Origin: Olsenella uli
GTDB taxonomy: Bacteria; Actinomycetota; Coriobacteriia; Coriobacteriales; Atopobiaceae
DNA length: 64,000 bases
NCBI RefSeq assembly: GCF_016900775.1
Contig: NZ_JACJKN010000007.1
Coordinates: 58,772-122,771, forward strand
Direction of reading: 5' to 3'
Of this stretch, positions 25,401 to 34,982 are shown piece by piece. How positions within the stretch are numbered: position 1 is the stretch's first letter; each line of letters begins with the position of its first letter. The notes beneath the pieces are model-generated. The model ran no database searches, had not been told where the DNA came from, and worked only from the letters and a program-made list of their open reading frames with translations. The translations under genes were made by a program, and so were the position numbers.

Positions 25401-27080
25401 TCACCTCCCGAGAATCCGCTTGACGGCTCGCTTTGCGCGCGACGCGAGGGCGCGGGCGGGCGAGACCAGGTAGCACTCGCCCTTGGCCATGGCGAGCAGA
25501 CCGCCTCCGTAGAGCTCGCGCCAGGGCTCGTCGCGGTCGCCCTCGAAGGCCGACGGGCGCTCCAGCATGGGGTTCCCGGGCAGCGCCTCGCCCATCGTCG
25601 CGAGCTCGCAGTCGACGTCGAGCTCCGATAGGGCGCGCAGCCCCGCCGGGCCGTTGGCGAGCACGAGCGACACGCCGAGGGCCCCGTCGTCCCCCCGCGC
25701 GTGCGGCGTGGCCCCAACGCCCCAGAAGTCGGCTATGGTGAGGTCGCCGGGGCGGCCCTCCGCCACGGTGTAGGGGCAGCGGCAGCACGAGGGGCGCAGC
25801 ATCCGGTTGCCGTAGAACAGGCGCTTCCACGCCTCGGAGAGGCGCGTGCCCTGCTCAGCATGGCCGCCCTCCCACGTGACGCGCTCGAAGTGCCCCCAGC
25901 CCATGGACTTCGGCCGGTGCTCGTAGCGGATCACCCTTGCGCCGCGGGCGCGCTCCAGCTCGGCGAGCCACCCCTGGAACACCCCCGGGGACGGCACGCC
26001 GTGGCATATGATGTCGGCGGTCATGAGGACACCCCCGGGGGGGTTCGCGCATGCCGCGCGAACGGCCGCCACCTGGCAGGGCGTCCCGGTGAAGAGGACG
26101 GCGCGCCCGGAGCCCAGGTCCTCGCGAACCCTTCCGATCGAGTCCCCCATGTCGCTCTGCGAGTACTTGGACCCCATGCAGCGCTCGGCCTCCGCCATGG
26201 TCTCGCAGCGGATGTGCACCGCCCGCAGGTCCCCGTCGAAGGCGCAGCCGTAGACCACGCCGCCCAAGTCTTCTATCACGTGCGATGCGAGCGCGTGGTA
26301 CACGCCGCCCGAGGAGCTCCGGCGGCGCACGCCGTCGTCGCGGTTCCTCGCGGCGAACGCGACGGGGTACTCGCCGCGCGACTCAAGCCCATCGAAGTCC
26401 ACCTTTGGGACCTCCTCCCATGCGTTGCCCACAGATGATGATGCGTCGGAATCCTTCGCGGGGCCTCCCCTGAATGCGGCCGCGGCCCTCTTGACGAGCT
26501 CCTTCGCCGCCCGCTCCGGACCGAGCGCGCCCACGGAGCGGCAGGCAGCCTCGAAGCCGTCCGCGCAGAGCTCCGGCCAGAAGGCGTCGCGCCCCTTGCG
26601 CTCGGGCAGATGCTCGAGCATGGGCTGCGCGGGGTTCGCGACGTCGGCAACCGGCGTGGCCGCGGGCTCGAGCGCGTCGGACGAGTCGCGCAGCAGCGCC
26701 AGGCCGCGCGGCGCGCTGGCGACGGCGCACGACACGCCCCAGGGGTCCTCGAGCTCGGGCATGAAGCGCCTCAGCCCCCACCAGTCGCCGATGGTGATGT
26801 CGCCGGGGCGCTCGGTCGAGTGGTGCCCGCACCGGTAGCAGGACTCCCGGCAGAGGCGGTCGTACCAGATGCGCCGCCATGCGGACGTCGCCGTCGTCCC
26901 GGACCCCGCCGAGCCGTCCGCGTAGGTCGCGATCTCGGAACCGTGCGGGCGCATCCCGGCCCCGCGGTGCGCGTATGAGGTGACGCGCCTCCCCGAGCGG
27001 CGCTCCAGCATGGACAGGAAGGAGTGGAAGGCGGCCGGGGACGCGGCGCCCCAGCAGATCAGGTCGCAGGTGTAGAGCAA
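25401..27080 (-). CDS. Fused FrhB-like (coenzyme F420 hydrogenase/dehydrogenase beta-type) protein
   Basis: This 559-residue protein is built from two copies of the FrhB family. Residues 1-180 match only the C-terminal half of the fold (DLICWGAASPAAFHSFL, CYRCGHHSTERPGDITIGDW). Residues 240-559 are a full copy (SSSGGVYHALASHVIEDLGG, VLFTGTPCQVAAVRAAC, CCRCPYTVAEGRPGDLTIAD). The linker between them is acidic and Ser-rich. Translation appears to start at TTG 27080, since AGGAGG lies five bases before it and the nearby ATG reads into a stop. FrhB-like proteins of capsule loci bind flavin and iron-sulfur clusters, and their substrate is not known. The partner ferredoxin gene follows at once. Loss of the N-terminal half of the first copy suggests fusion after tandem duplication. 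Confidence 0.85.
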   Translation of the reverse strand: MLYTCDLICWGAASPAAFHSFLSMLERRSGRRVTSYAHRGAGMRPHGSEIATYADGSAGSGTTATSAWRRIWYDRLCRESCYRCGHHSTERPGDITIGDWWGLRRFMPELEDPWGVSCAVASAPRGLALLRDSSDALEPAATPVADVANPAQPMLEHLPERKGRDAFWPELCADGFEAACRSVGALGPERAAKELVKRAAAAFRGGPAKDSDASSSVGNAWEEVPKVDFDGLESRGEYPVAFAARNRDDGVRRRSSSGGVYHALASHVIEDLGGVVYGCAFDGDLRAVHIRCETMAEAERCMGSKYSQSDMGDSIGRVREDLGSGRAVLFTGTPCQVAAVRAACANPPGGVLMTADIICHGVPSPGVFQGWLAELERARGARVIRYEHRPKSMGWGHFERVTWEGGHAEQGTRLSEAWKRLFYGNRMLRPSCCRCPYTVAEGRPGDLTIADFWGVGATPHARGDDGALGVSLVLANGPAGLRALSELDVDCELATMGEALPGNPMLERPSAFEGDRDEPWRELYGGGLLAMAKGECYLVSPARALASRAKRAVKRILGR

Positions 27081-27089
27081 GGCATCCTC

Positions 27090-28631
27090 CTATCTCGCGC
27101 CCACGAGCCGCTTGGCGCGAGAGAGCAGCCCCGACAGCTGCTCCCGGGCGAACGCGCGGTAGAGCGCCAAGGTGAGCAGGCACCCCCACAGCGCGAGGAC
27201 GATGGCCGAGAGCGCCCACTCGGGCCACCCCGCGCACGGCGGCTGGACGACAAAGTACGGCACGGCGACGAGCGCGCAGACCGCCACCGCAAGCACCATG
27301 AACTTGAGGGTCTCGCTCGGTGCGGTCTTTGTGACCTCACGCGGGATGTAGAGCATTAAGTCGATATCGCGATAGAGATTTGACAGGAGCATTCCCGCGA
27401 GGATGCCGGGCATGCCGAAGGCCGCGCCGAGGGCGATGGAGCCGACGAGCAGGATGACGGTCTGCAGCGTCGTCTGGACCCTGGTGTCGCGGTACCTGCC
27501 GGCAGAGATGACAAGCAGCCCCTGCGGGGTCTTGAGGTGGTAGAGCAGCACATTCGCCATGCCGAGCACCCCCACTAGCGGGTAGATGTAGTCCACGTCC
27601 GCGATGTCGGCGGTGTAGAGGCGCACGAACGGGACGATAAGGGCGATGCCCACGCCGCAGGCGACGCCCGTAACACCGTAGGTGAGCGTCTGGAACTCCC
27701 GGAAGGAGTGCTTGAGCACGTCGCTCTGCCCGCGTGCGATCACATCCCCGAATGACGCCTGCGTCCCCTGGCTGAGCGAGTTGATCGCGTTCTGCAGGCC
27801 ATTGGCAACGAGCATATACACTGAAAATACGCTCACGAGCGAGAGGTCACCAAGCACGAACGTCGCGATGATGGTCGGAGCGCCAGACTGCACGGCGCCG
27901 AGGACCTGGAGGAAGAAGGCATCCCAGCGCTGGTCGAGCTTGAGCCCCTTGGCGTCTGCGGAGAAATCGATATCAGGGTAGCTCCTCCTCGCATACGCGA
28001 TCAGGATGAGTGTCCTGACGACTATGGGGAGGATGGCGATGACGAACAGTGCGACCACCGAGACGCCGGCGAAGGTGCCGACCAGGACCACGGCGGTATA
28101 GAGAGCCTTGTAGACGATGGAGGCGAGCTGGATCACCCAGTTCCGCTGCGTCGCCGTGAGGAGCACGCGGTACTTGGCGAGCGTGAAGAAGTCGAGGAAG
28201 CCCGTAGCGCCGAGCGCAAGCACCAGCACGAAGACGCCGGGCGAGCCAATGCCCTCCACTTGCACGAACACGGGGTAGAGGCACGCGAGCGCGAGCATGA
28301 GAGCGGTGAAGGCCGCGCCGGACTTGTAATAGAAGGTGCGCGCGGCGGACACTACGCGGCTCGCCTCGACGGTGTCCCCCCGGGCGATCGGCGAGTACAG
28401 CTGGAACACGGCCGCCGATGATATCCCGGCCTCGACGAGCTGGATGTAACTCACGAACTGGGTGAGCGATGTGACAAGGCCATTCACCTCGGACCCGTAC
28501 GTTCCTATCAGCGCGTGGGGGACAACGAACCCGACGACAATGTTCACTACCTGCAACAGCAGCGAGCTGATCGCGTTACTGACGAACGCAATCGAGCGAC
28601 CTTTTCCCTTGGTCATTCCTGCACTTTCCAT
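27090..28631 (-). CDS. Wzx-type polysaccharide flippase
   Basis: This 513-residue polytopic membrane protein of the polysaccharide transporter family has about 12-14 hydrophobic helices. It starts NAISSLLLQVVNIVVGFVVP with the typical GTYGSEVNGLVTSLTQF turn, and the basic tail ends LLSRAKRLVGAR. Its expected role is to move lipid-linked repeat units across the membrane for polymerisation by the Wzy protein encoded upstream. ATG 28631 was chosen; ATG 28616 is also possible with GGAAAG upstream. It ends 9 bp before the TTG of the FrhB-like gene, so the two are coupled. Confidence 0.88.
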   Translation of the reverse strand: MESAGMTKGKGRSIAFVSNAISSLLLQVVNIVVGFVVPHALIGTYGSEVNGLVTSLTQFVSYIQLVEAGISSAAVFQLYSPIARGDTVEASRVVSAARTFYYKSGAAFTALMLALACLYPVFVQVEGIGSPGVFVLVLALGATGFLDFFTLAKYRVLLTATQRNWVIQLASIVYKALYTAVVLVGTFAGVSVVALFVIAILPIVVRTLILIAYARRSYPDIDFSADAKGLKLDQRWDAFFLQVLGAVQSGAPTIIATFVLGDLSLVSVFSVYMLVANGLQNAINSLSQGTQASFGDVIARGQSDVLKHSFREFQTLTYGVTGVACGVGIALIVPFVRLYTADIADVDYIYPLVGVLGMANVLLYHLKTPQGLLVISAGRYRDTRVQTTLQTVILLVGSIALGAAFGMPGILAGMLLSNLYRDIDLMLYIPREVTKTAPSETLKFMVLAVAVCALVAVPYFVVQPPCAGWPEWALSAIVLALWGCLLTLALYRAFAREQLSGLLSRAKRLVGAR

Positions 28632-28677
28632 ATAGAAATCAACCTGTACAAATCTGAGCAGGACATCGAAAGAGGCA

Positions 28678-29205
28678 CTACACGATGTTGTCGATGTAGC
28701 CCTTAGTCGCGTCAGCACGCGGAACCACCTTGCAGGGGTTTCCAAATACGATTGAGTGGTCCGGCACATCACGATTCACAAACGAGTTAGGCGCAATCAT
28801 CACGTCAGACCCGATGCTCACCCTGCCCACGATCGCTGCGTTTATGCCAATCCATACCCTGTCACCGATTACGGGCACGCCTTTCCGTGTACCCCTGTTC
28901 TCCTGCCCTATGACGACACCCCTGTGGATGTTGACATTATTTCCAATCTTGACTGCGGGGTTGATTGCGATGTTGAAAGCATGGCCGATATAGAACCCTG
29001 GCCCTATGTCTACGCGTGGACCGATCTCCAGTCCATATTTCATCCTCATCCGGTACATAAGCATCGTCCATAGCGGATTCTTCGACGACTTGCACCGCCT
29101 GAATACCCACATGAATCGCAAGCCAGGCTCGCGTAACAGTGCAAACCTTTCCCTCCCAAAACGAACCCGATCCGTTTCATAAAGCTGCTTTTGTTTTGAC
29201 CCCAT
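28678..29205 (-). CDS. Hexapeptide-repeat acetyltransferase (serine acetyltransferase type)
   Basis: This 175-residue enzyme has the left-handed beta-helix of CysE-like acetyltransferases: IGPRVDIGPGFYIGHAFNIA, GNNVNIHRGVVIGQENRG, VIGDRVWIGINAAIVGRVSI, DHSIVFGNPCKVVPR. The N-terminal helix is shorter than in cysteine-synthesis CysE, and the genome context points to O-acetylation of a sugar in the capsule repeat unit. The ATG overlaps the stop of the pyruvyl transferase gene (TGATG). Unlike the second acetyltransferase at 24.1-24.7 kb it has an intact frame and no homopolymer run. Confidence 0.88.
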   Translation of the reverse strand: MGSKQKQLYETDRVRFGRERFALLREPGLRFMWVFRRCKSSKNPLWTMLMYRMRMKYGLEIGPRVDIGPGFYIGHAFNIAINPAVKIGNNVNIHRGVVIGQENRGTRKGVPVIGDRVWIGINAAIVGRVSIGSDVMIAPNSFVNRDVPDHSIVFGNPCKVVPRADATKGYIDNIV

Positions 29206-30326
29206 CAGCTTCTGTCACCCCTTAGGGACGCAAAGAGCAGGCGCAGGGACTCTCTCTTCATCGCTGTCAGCTTCTCGCGCGCCTCCGCCCAATCAATGCT
29301 TGAAGCATCCGTTAACGATCCGGCCAGCGTCCTTCTCTCAAGTCCGCAAGCATCGAGAAGGTCGCTCATGCGCGAGTTCCTCTTCACGCCATCCGTCGCA
29401 TACGACACGAAGAAGTCGCGCTCCAACTGGATGGAAAGGCATGTGCCATGGAAGGACGAGGTCACCACGGCCTCCGCGTTCGCAATATATGAGAGGAAGT
29501 CGGTCGGGGAAATCGAGAGCAGGTTCGTCACCCCCGGAATAGGCAGAAACCCGTTCTGCTGGAGCACCACGACCTCGAGGTCTCTCTTCCCGGCTATCTC
29601 CTTCGCCGCTGCGACGGAGTTCCTCGTCTCACCCACGGCGTAGACGAAGACGTACGGCCTCTCGTGCCTCACCTGGCTCTCGGCCGCTAAGCCGAGCCAC
29701 TCGTCCCTGCCGAGCAGGAGCGTGGGGTCAAGCACGACCTCAAATCTCATACCTGGGCAAATGAGCCCAAGCTCTCTGGAGGCGGTCTTCTCGCGAACGA
29801 GGACACATGGGAAGCCTTCCAGCAAGTGCGCGTAGTCGACCCCCGTCGAGGTGGGCACCTGGTCCTGGCCGATGCTCACGGCATACGTCCTCTTCTTCCC
29901 TGCATCGCCGATGAAGTCGAGGAAGTAGGTGGCGTCGAAGCCCGTGACCAGCCCGTTCCACACCTGGTCGCTCCCCACCACGACGTAGTCGAGAGATGCG
30001 CACTCATCGATCAGGCCTTCTCGTGAGAGAGGGACGGTGGACGGCACGTGCGCGCGGCGGAACTCCTCGAACCTCGCGGCCTTGCGACGGATGACGGGCA
30101 TGCGGACCAGATTGGCGAGGCGCCCCTTCAGCGATGTGGCATGCTTGAACTCGAAGGCATCGACTTTCGGGTTTCTGTAATCGAGTTGCACGACGTCGAA
30201 ACCGGCCGACCGCAGAACTGTTTCAAGGGCGTAAGCCTGCAGCATGGCGCCATAATTCAGGGTGTGCAGAAAGGTAAGGATGCCGACCTTTTTCTTTTGC
30301 TTCACAACGCTGTCGTTCACTAGCAT
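29205..30326 (-). CDS. Polysaccharide pyruvyl transferase family protein
   Basis: This 373-residue protein matches the pyruvyl transferase family (PF04230): VGILTFLHTLNYGAMLQAYA at the start, YVVVGSDQVWNG, TYFLDF, YAVSIGQ in the middle and AEAVVTSSFHGTCLSIQLER near the end. It is expected to transfer a pyruvate ketal from phosphoenolpyruvate onto a sugar of the repeat unit, giving a negative charge. In capsule loci the family regularly occurs with FrhB-like proteins, as here. The ATG at 30326 overlaps the end of the wzy gene by seven bases. Confidence 0.9.
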   Translation of the reverse strand: MLVNDSVVKQKKKVGILTFLHTLNYGAMLQAYALETVLRSAGFDVVQLDYRNPKVDAFEFKHATSLKGRLANLVRMPVIRRKAARFEEFRRAHVPSTVPLSREGLIDECASLDYVVVGSDQVWNGLVTGFDATYFLDFIGDAGKKRTYAVSIGQDQVPTSTGVDYAHLLEGFPCVLVREKTASRELGLICPGMRFEVVLDPTLLLGRDEWLGLAAESQVRHERPYVFVYAVGETRNSVAAAKEIAGKRDLEVVVLQQNGFLPIPGVTNLLSISPTDFLSYIANAEAVVTSSFHGTCLSIQLERDFFVSYATDGVKRNSRMSDLLDACGLERRTLAGSLTDASSIDWAEAREKLTAMKRESLRLLFASLRGDRS

Positions 30327-31732
30327 GACCTCTCTAGATCCTTTTCGCCCAAAGATTTCCTCTTCGTGGACACCTTGGCCTCAAACGCCTCCTGCCGATC
30401 AAGCTCGAAACCCCTTGCAACGCCTAGAATCAACCAGACATAGGGAAGCAGGGTGATGCCGTTCATGAACTGGGCGATCGCCATGCAGACAATGGCAGCC
30501 GCAACGAAGCGGCCATGTTTCGACGATTGAAAGGCGCCCTTGGTGTGCCGAAAGATGACCCAGCAATAGGTGGCAAGCCCCAACGGTCCAAGCTCGATTA
30601 AGAGTCGCAGCGCAAAGCTGTGGGACGCGTACACTGTTCCATTTGAGCAGGACATCAAAGCCAGGCTCTCCGTATTCCATCCCGATCCCAACGGGTAGTT
30701 CGGCAAGGCAGAGAGAGCGGACATCATTGAATCGAACCGCTCGGTCGTACCCGTATCGGTAGATGTGAACGGGTTGAGGTCAGTAAGGGACTCCATCGCG
30801 GCGCTCGCAGCATCCGAGATGGCGCTCCCGAACGAGATGAGCACGAGAGAGCCTATAAACATCAGCACAAGAAACGCGATGATGGTCGAATAAGGTATGA
30901 CCTTGTCCGTTGTGCGCTGGCGCTTCTTAAGCTTTCCAGCCCTGCTAAACAGCAGGGCCAACGCTACTTCAAGGATGAGGACAGCTATATTGGGAGACAG
31001 GGCTTCGGCAGCCATGTAGCAGACGCAGACTAGAACCAGAGCCCGCATTAATATGCTTCTCAGGTTGGCGATGCATAACACGCCCCAGGTTACCAAGAAC
31101 ACCATAAGGTGTGATGCCTCCAGAAAGAGACCCTGAGCCCTGAACACGTATATTGCATGACTTCCCACTGGCTCTGGCGTCCCCCATTTAAGCGGTACAA
31201 CAAAAGAGTCCTGCGGAAAAAAGGAGATAAGTGATAGGACAGAACCGGAGTCATACGCCATTTGCGCAGCAAAAGAAATCACTGCGTTGGCAACAATTCC
31301 GACTGCCACACCGCAAAAGATAGCGCCACTATTTTTTCGCTGCGTAACTCCAGCAACATAGATGGCAATACCTGCCGCTAAGATGAACAGTCCTTTTACC
31401 ACCATTATGGGAGCGTCAAGACTTAGCAGCCCCGCCATGCAATATGCGAGGGAGAAACTTATAGAAAGCGCTGCTATGCCAAAGAACACCAAGATGCTGC
31501 TATCGATAGCGGAAACGGCACTAATGACCAGTTTTGAATTCCTGATGAGCAAAGCGACAAGTAGCAGTGCAGCAACAAAGTAACCGACGTAAACGGGCGT
31601 GTTGCCAATAGTCAGAGCGTAGATTACCCCTGTTGACACTGAGAGCCCAAGAAGGAATGGCGCGATCTTTGACCTTGTGCTCCTCACCGAAATACTTTTG
31701 GGTAATGAAGACCGACCTCTATCGCGCAACAT
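30320..31732 (-). CDS. Wzy-type O-antigen/capsule polymerase
   Basis: This 470-residue membrane protein has about 11-12 hydrophobic helices and a large outer loop at about residues 300-370 (TDTGTTERFDSMMSALSALP, SGWNTESLAL), the arrangement of Wzy polymerases and O-antigen ligases. In a locus with Wzx and Wzz it is best read as the polymerase that links repeat units at the outer face of the membrane. The base composition is lower in GC than the flanking genes, which is usual for the serotype-determining centre of such loci and points to horizontal origin. It overlaps both neighbours by a few bases. Confidence 0.8.
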   Translation of the reverse strand: MLRDRGRSSLPKSISVRSTRSKIAPFLLGLSVSTGVIYALTIGNTPVYVGYFVAALLLVALLIRNSKLVISAVSAIDSSILVFFGIAALSISFSLAYCMAGLLSLDAPIMVVKGLFILAAGIAIYVAGVTQRKNSGAIFCGVAVGIVANAVISFAAQMAYDSGSVLSLISFFPQDSFVVPLKWGTPEPVGSHAIYVFRAQGLFLEASHLMVFLVTWGVLCIANLRSILMRALVLVCVCYMAAEALSPNIAVLILEVALALLFSRAGKLKKRQRTTDKVIPYSTIIAFLVLMFIGSLVLISFGSAISDAASAAMESLTDLNPFTSTDTGTTERFDSMMSALSALPNYPLGSGWNTESLALMSCSNGTVYASHSFALRLLIELGPLGLATYCWVIFRHTKGAFQSSKHGRFVAAAIVCMAIAQFMNGITLLPYVWLILGVARGFELDRQEAFEAKVSTKRKSLGEKDLERSC

Positions 31733-32750
31733 ATCTATCCCTAATCGCGTTTCTAATCATGGAGAGCAGGGCTACGGCGCGGTAGTGCCGGCTTACACCT
31801 AAGCGAACCAGCAAGCGCGAATAAACGTTTGGATACCTCGATGCCTGAGCCGCAGCCGCAAGAAAGACCCCTCTGACGAATACGTCCGCTATCGCCCGCT
31901 TGATTGACTCCCAGCCGCCTGGTGTCATCTGCGCGTTATTAACTGCGATCACGAGGAACTGGATTATGTGCTGCATGCAGGCGGCCGTCTCCGGATCTCG
32001 TAGCGTCTCCTTATAGAACTTCGAGACGCGTTCGGCAACGAACTCCATCTGACAGGTTTTGTCTTTTCTGTATTTAGACCAGTTCGTTCCCGTCGGTACG
32101 CATAGGTATCTGTAGCAGAGCTCGGGAACCGCCGTGAATCTAGCTCCATGGGACAGAAGGTCTAGATTGAACACCAAGTCCTCGTAAGAGCTCAAGGCTT
32201 CGTCGAAGCATACATTGCTATTCTTAATGAACTCGAGCGAATAGAGCTTTGAACAGCAGCTTTGAAGGCAGTTTCTCTCCCAGAGATACTCGAAGACACC
32301 ACGAAGGCCTTCACCCTGCGCACTAACCGGATCATCAACTCGTCTTATTGACGTAGACAGCACGTTCCGATTCTCGTCGATGGAATCGAATGCAATTCCT
32401 CCGGCAACCATGTCTGTAGATTCTACAAAGGCGAGAAGATCGGCAACCGCACTCGATTCCATAAGGTCATCAGCGTCACAGAACGTAACATACCTGCCGT
32501 TCGCATTCTCAAGCCCGATGTTCCGGGCATGCGAGACGCCGGTGGGGCCAGAGTCGAGAAGGCGCACACGCGCGTCCTGCTGCGCAAGCAGGCTCACCGC
32601 GGCGCACGTGCCATCGGTGGAGCCGTTATCCACGACGATGACCTCGATGTTGCGATAGGTCTGTCCCAGAGCCGAAGCGACGCTGTCTCCAATGACCCTC
32701 TCGGCATCGAGAACTGGAATTATGACACTTACAAGCGGTTCACTGCTCAT
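31719..32750 (-). CDS. Glycosyltransferase family 2
   Basis: This 343-residue cytoplasmic GT-A enzyme has LVSVIIPVLDAERVIGDSV at its start, the nucleotide-sugar motif VVDNGSTDGT, GVSHARNIGLENANG and the metal-binding FCDADD. A C-terminal helical region with basic residues probably lies on the membrane. It should add one sugar to the lipid-linked repeat unit; donor and linkage cannot be read from sequence. The gene has lower GC than the core genome, and it overlaps the GT4 gene before it by four bases (ATGA). Confidence 0.9.
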   Translation of the reverse strand: MSSEPLVSVIIPVLDAERVIGDSVASALGQTYRNIEVIVVDNGSTDGTCAAVSLLAQQDARVRLLDSGPTGVSHARNIGLENANGRYVTFCDADDLMESSAVADLLAFVESTDMVAGGIAFDSIDENRNVLSTSIRRVDDPVSAQGEGLRGVFEYLWERNCLQSCCSKLYSLEFIKNSNVCFDEALSSYEDLVFNLDLLSHGARFTAVPELCYRYLCVPTGTNWSKYRKDKTCQMEFVAERVSKFYKETLRDPETAACMQHIIQFLVIAVNNAQMTPGGWESIKRAIADVFVRGVFLAAAAQASRYPNVYSRLLVRLGVSRHYRAVALLSMIRNAIRDRYVAR

Positions 32751-33856
32751 TGTTCCACCCCGGCTCTCCTCAGATAGAACTCCTCAAGGTTTGCCGCGAC
32801 ATCTGCAACGTCGAAACCAGCCTGGCGTACGATCCGTGCTCCAAGTTGGCGCTCCGTGTGGCTGATTTGCTTTATCAGCACTCCCGCCCATTCCCTCAGA
32901 TCATCACCGAGAGAGAGGCGAGCGACGTTCGACCCATCCAAATCGCAATCTATAGGGATCGAATCGGAGAGCACGCACGGAAGCCCCGCCGCCTGTGCCT
33001 CCACGAGCACGAGGGGCAACCCCTCGTAGAGCGAGGGCATGAGGAAGACGTCCATCGCCTGCATCAGGTCGGGCACGTCTGTGCGAACGCCGAGGAACTT
33101 GACCGAATCCGAAATGCCAAGATCAGCTGCCTGCTGTTCTCGCTCCGCGCGCAGCTCGCCGTCCCCGATGAGCAGCAGGACCGCATCCGGTCGGAGCCTC
33201 AAAACCTCCGCAAAGGCATCGAGAATGAACGCATGGTTCTTCTGCGGCATGAACCTGCCGACGTGGCCTATGACGAGCGTTCCTTCGGGAACGCCGAGAT
33301 CTCTCCTCGTGCGCTCCCTCCTGGTCCCGTCGAAGGCGTACTCGTCCACGTCGATGGCGTTCCGCACGACCGTGAAGTCGTCGGTGCCGAACATCCACCT
33401 GCCCGCCTCGACGCCACAGGCGAACAGGTCGGTGGCCTCCCGACGAATGAAGCGCTTGCAGAGCATCTTCATCGGGTACTTGATATCCCGGTCCTGACGG
33501 CTGTTGTGCGAGTGAGCGATCCTCACGGGAACCCCGTGGCGCCTTGCCACAGCGAGCGGAATAGCGCTAAGGCAATCGAGCTGCACGTGTGCCACCTTGT
33601 AGGAATGATCGGAGAAGAAATCGCCGAGGGCGCGCCAGTATCCCGGGCTGAGGGGGTTCTGGCGAGGGACGCGGAACACGTGGGCTCCGAGGGAGCGAGC
33701 CTCCTCCTCGTAGTCCCCCTTCTTGCTGCGGTGCAGCAAGAAGTCGAACTGTACGCGCTCGCGGTCGATGTGGCGGTAGTAGTTCATGGTCATCGTCTCC
33801 ATGCCGCCACGATCAAGGCTTGTGAGCACCTGAAGAACACGAAGAGGAGTGCTCAT
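32747..33856 (-). CDS. Glycosyltransferase family 4 (EpsF-like)
   Basis: This 369-residue GT-B enzyme starts RVLQVLTSLDRGGMETMTMN and has the donor-site signature PSLYEGLPLVLVEAQAAGLP, including the conserved E-x7-E. GHVGRFMPQKNHAFILDAF is also typical. It is a close paralog of the next gene upstream (both contain NYYRHIDR and IAHSH segments), so the pair arose by duplication. It overlaps its neighbours by four bases at each end. The expected role is transfer of one sugar in repeat-unit assembly. Confidence 0.9.
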   Translation of the reverse strand: MSTPLRVLQVLTSLDRGGMETMTMNYYRHIDRERVQFDFLLHRSKKGDYEEEARSLGAHVFRVPRQNPLSPGYWRALGDFFSDHSYKVAHVQLDCLSAIPLAVARRHGVPVRIAHSHNSRQDRDIKYPMKMLCKRFIRREATDLFACGVEAGRWMFGTDDFTVVRNAIDVDEYAFDGTRRERTRRDLGVPEGTLVIGHVGRFMPQKNHAFILDAFAEVLRLRPDAVLLLIGDGELRAEREQQAADLGISDSVKFLGVRTDVPDLMQAMDVFLMPSLYEGLPLVLVEAQAAGLPCVLSDSIPIDCDLDGSNVARLSLGDDLREWAGVLIKQISHTERQLGARIVRQAGFDVADVAANLEEFYLRRAGVEQ

Positions 33857-34980
33857 TCCGCATCATCTCCGACTGCTGGAATTGCCTCGCAGAGGGAGGC
33901 ATAAGCTTCCTCGAGCTTTCTCGCTGACGTGTCTATGTCATAAGAGAGCAGCGCCTTGGCGTCAGCTTCCGTGAGGGCAGCATCCTTCATGGCAAGAAGA
34001 TGGCGCGCCCATGTCAAATCCGGTGACTCCAGTGACTCAAACTGCATAAGGGATGTAATCGCCGTCTCACGGCTCACGGCGGAAGACGCAAGGATAGGAG
34101 TCCCTGAAGCTTGGCTTTCAACCGACACCACTGGAAATCCCTCATAGGCGCTCGGCAGGCAGAACACATCGAACGCCTGGTATAGGCGCGCAGCGTCCAG
34201 CCTCAGGCCTAGAAAGAGGACTTTGTCCTGCAGCCCAAGCTCTTCTGCCTCTTCTCTAACCTCATCCGACAGTTCACCATCGCCGACAAGAACCAAAACC
34301 GAATTAGGGCAAAGCCCCGAGAGCACCGAGAATATCGAGAGGAGCCTCCTGTGATTTTTAACAGGAACCATTCGTCCAATGTGACCGACCACGAAAGTGT
34401 TATCGGCAATCCCAAGCTCGGACCTAACTTTGTTCCTAACGTCAGAGTCCGAGCGGAAGCTGACGAGGTCTATGGCGTTGGGAACGATCTCAAAGGGAGC
34501 GCCGCGGAACAGCCAGCTTCCCGCCAAGTCCCCACAGGCAAAGCGGTGCGTAGGGTATATATTCGAGAATCTTCTTAGCACAGACTTGATTACGTCACGC
34601 GCACCCTCCCCCTCTCCGCCGCCAAGGCTTGAATGGCTGTGTGCTATACGCACGGGCACGCCAGCACGCTTCGCAGCAAAAAGCGGAAATACCGACAGCG
34701 TGTTCAAGTGACTGTGAACGATGTGCCAACCTTCAGTGCGGAAAAGATCAATCAGCCTATTGATGAAATTGGGGAGCGCCTTGTATTCAGGGACGAGAAA
34801 CAGACGACCACCAAGCGACTCAATCTCCTCTGCGGGAACATGTTCTGATCTCTCACACACGATAAAGTCGAACTGCACTTTAGTGCGGTCGATGTGTCGG
34901 TAGTAGTTCATGACGACAGACTCGACGCCGCCGCCGTTCATATAGCCCATTACCTGGGCGACTCGCAACGGAGTGGTCAT
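33853..34980 (-). CDS. Glycosyltransferase family 4, paralog of the following gene
   Basis: This 375-residue GT-B enzyme starts RVAQVMGYMNGGGVESVVMN, then NYYRHIDRTKVQFDFIV. GHIGRMVPVKNHRRLLSIF and the donor-site segment PSAYEGFPVVSVESQASGTP complete the pattern. It is closely related to the GT4 gene right after it, but the C-terminal donor region differs enough that the two may use different sugars. It begins 2 bp after the stop of the sugar transferase gene, so they are co-translated. Confidence 0.9.
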   Translation of the reverse strand: MTTPLRVAQVMGYMNGGGVESVVMNYYRHIDRTKVQFDFIVCERSEHVPAEEIESLGGRLFLVPEYKALPNFINRLIDLFRTEGWHIVHSHLNTLSVFPLFAAKRAGVPVRIAHSHSSLGGGEGEGARDVIKSVLRRFSNIYPTHRFACGDLAGSWLFRGAPFEIVPNAIDLVSFRSDSDVRNKVRSELGIADNTFVVGHIGRMVPVKNHRRLLSIFSVLSGLCPNSVLVLVGDGELSDEVREEAEELGLQDKVLFLGLRLDAARLYQAFDVFCLPSAYEGFPVVSVESQASGTPILASSAVSRETAITSLMQFESLESPDLTWARHLLAMKDAALTEADAKALLSYDIDTSARKLEEAYASLCEAIPAVGDDAE

Positions 34981-34982
34981 TT

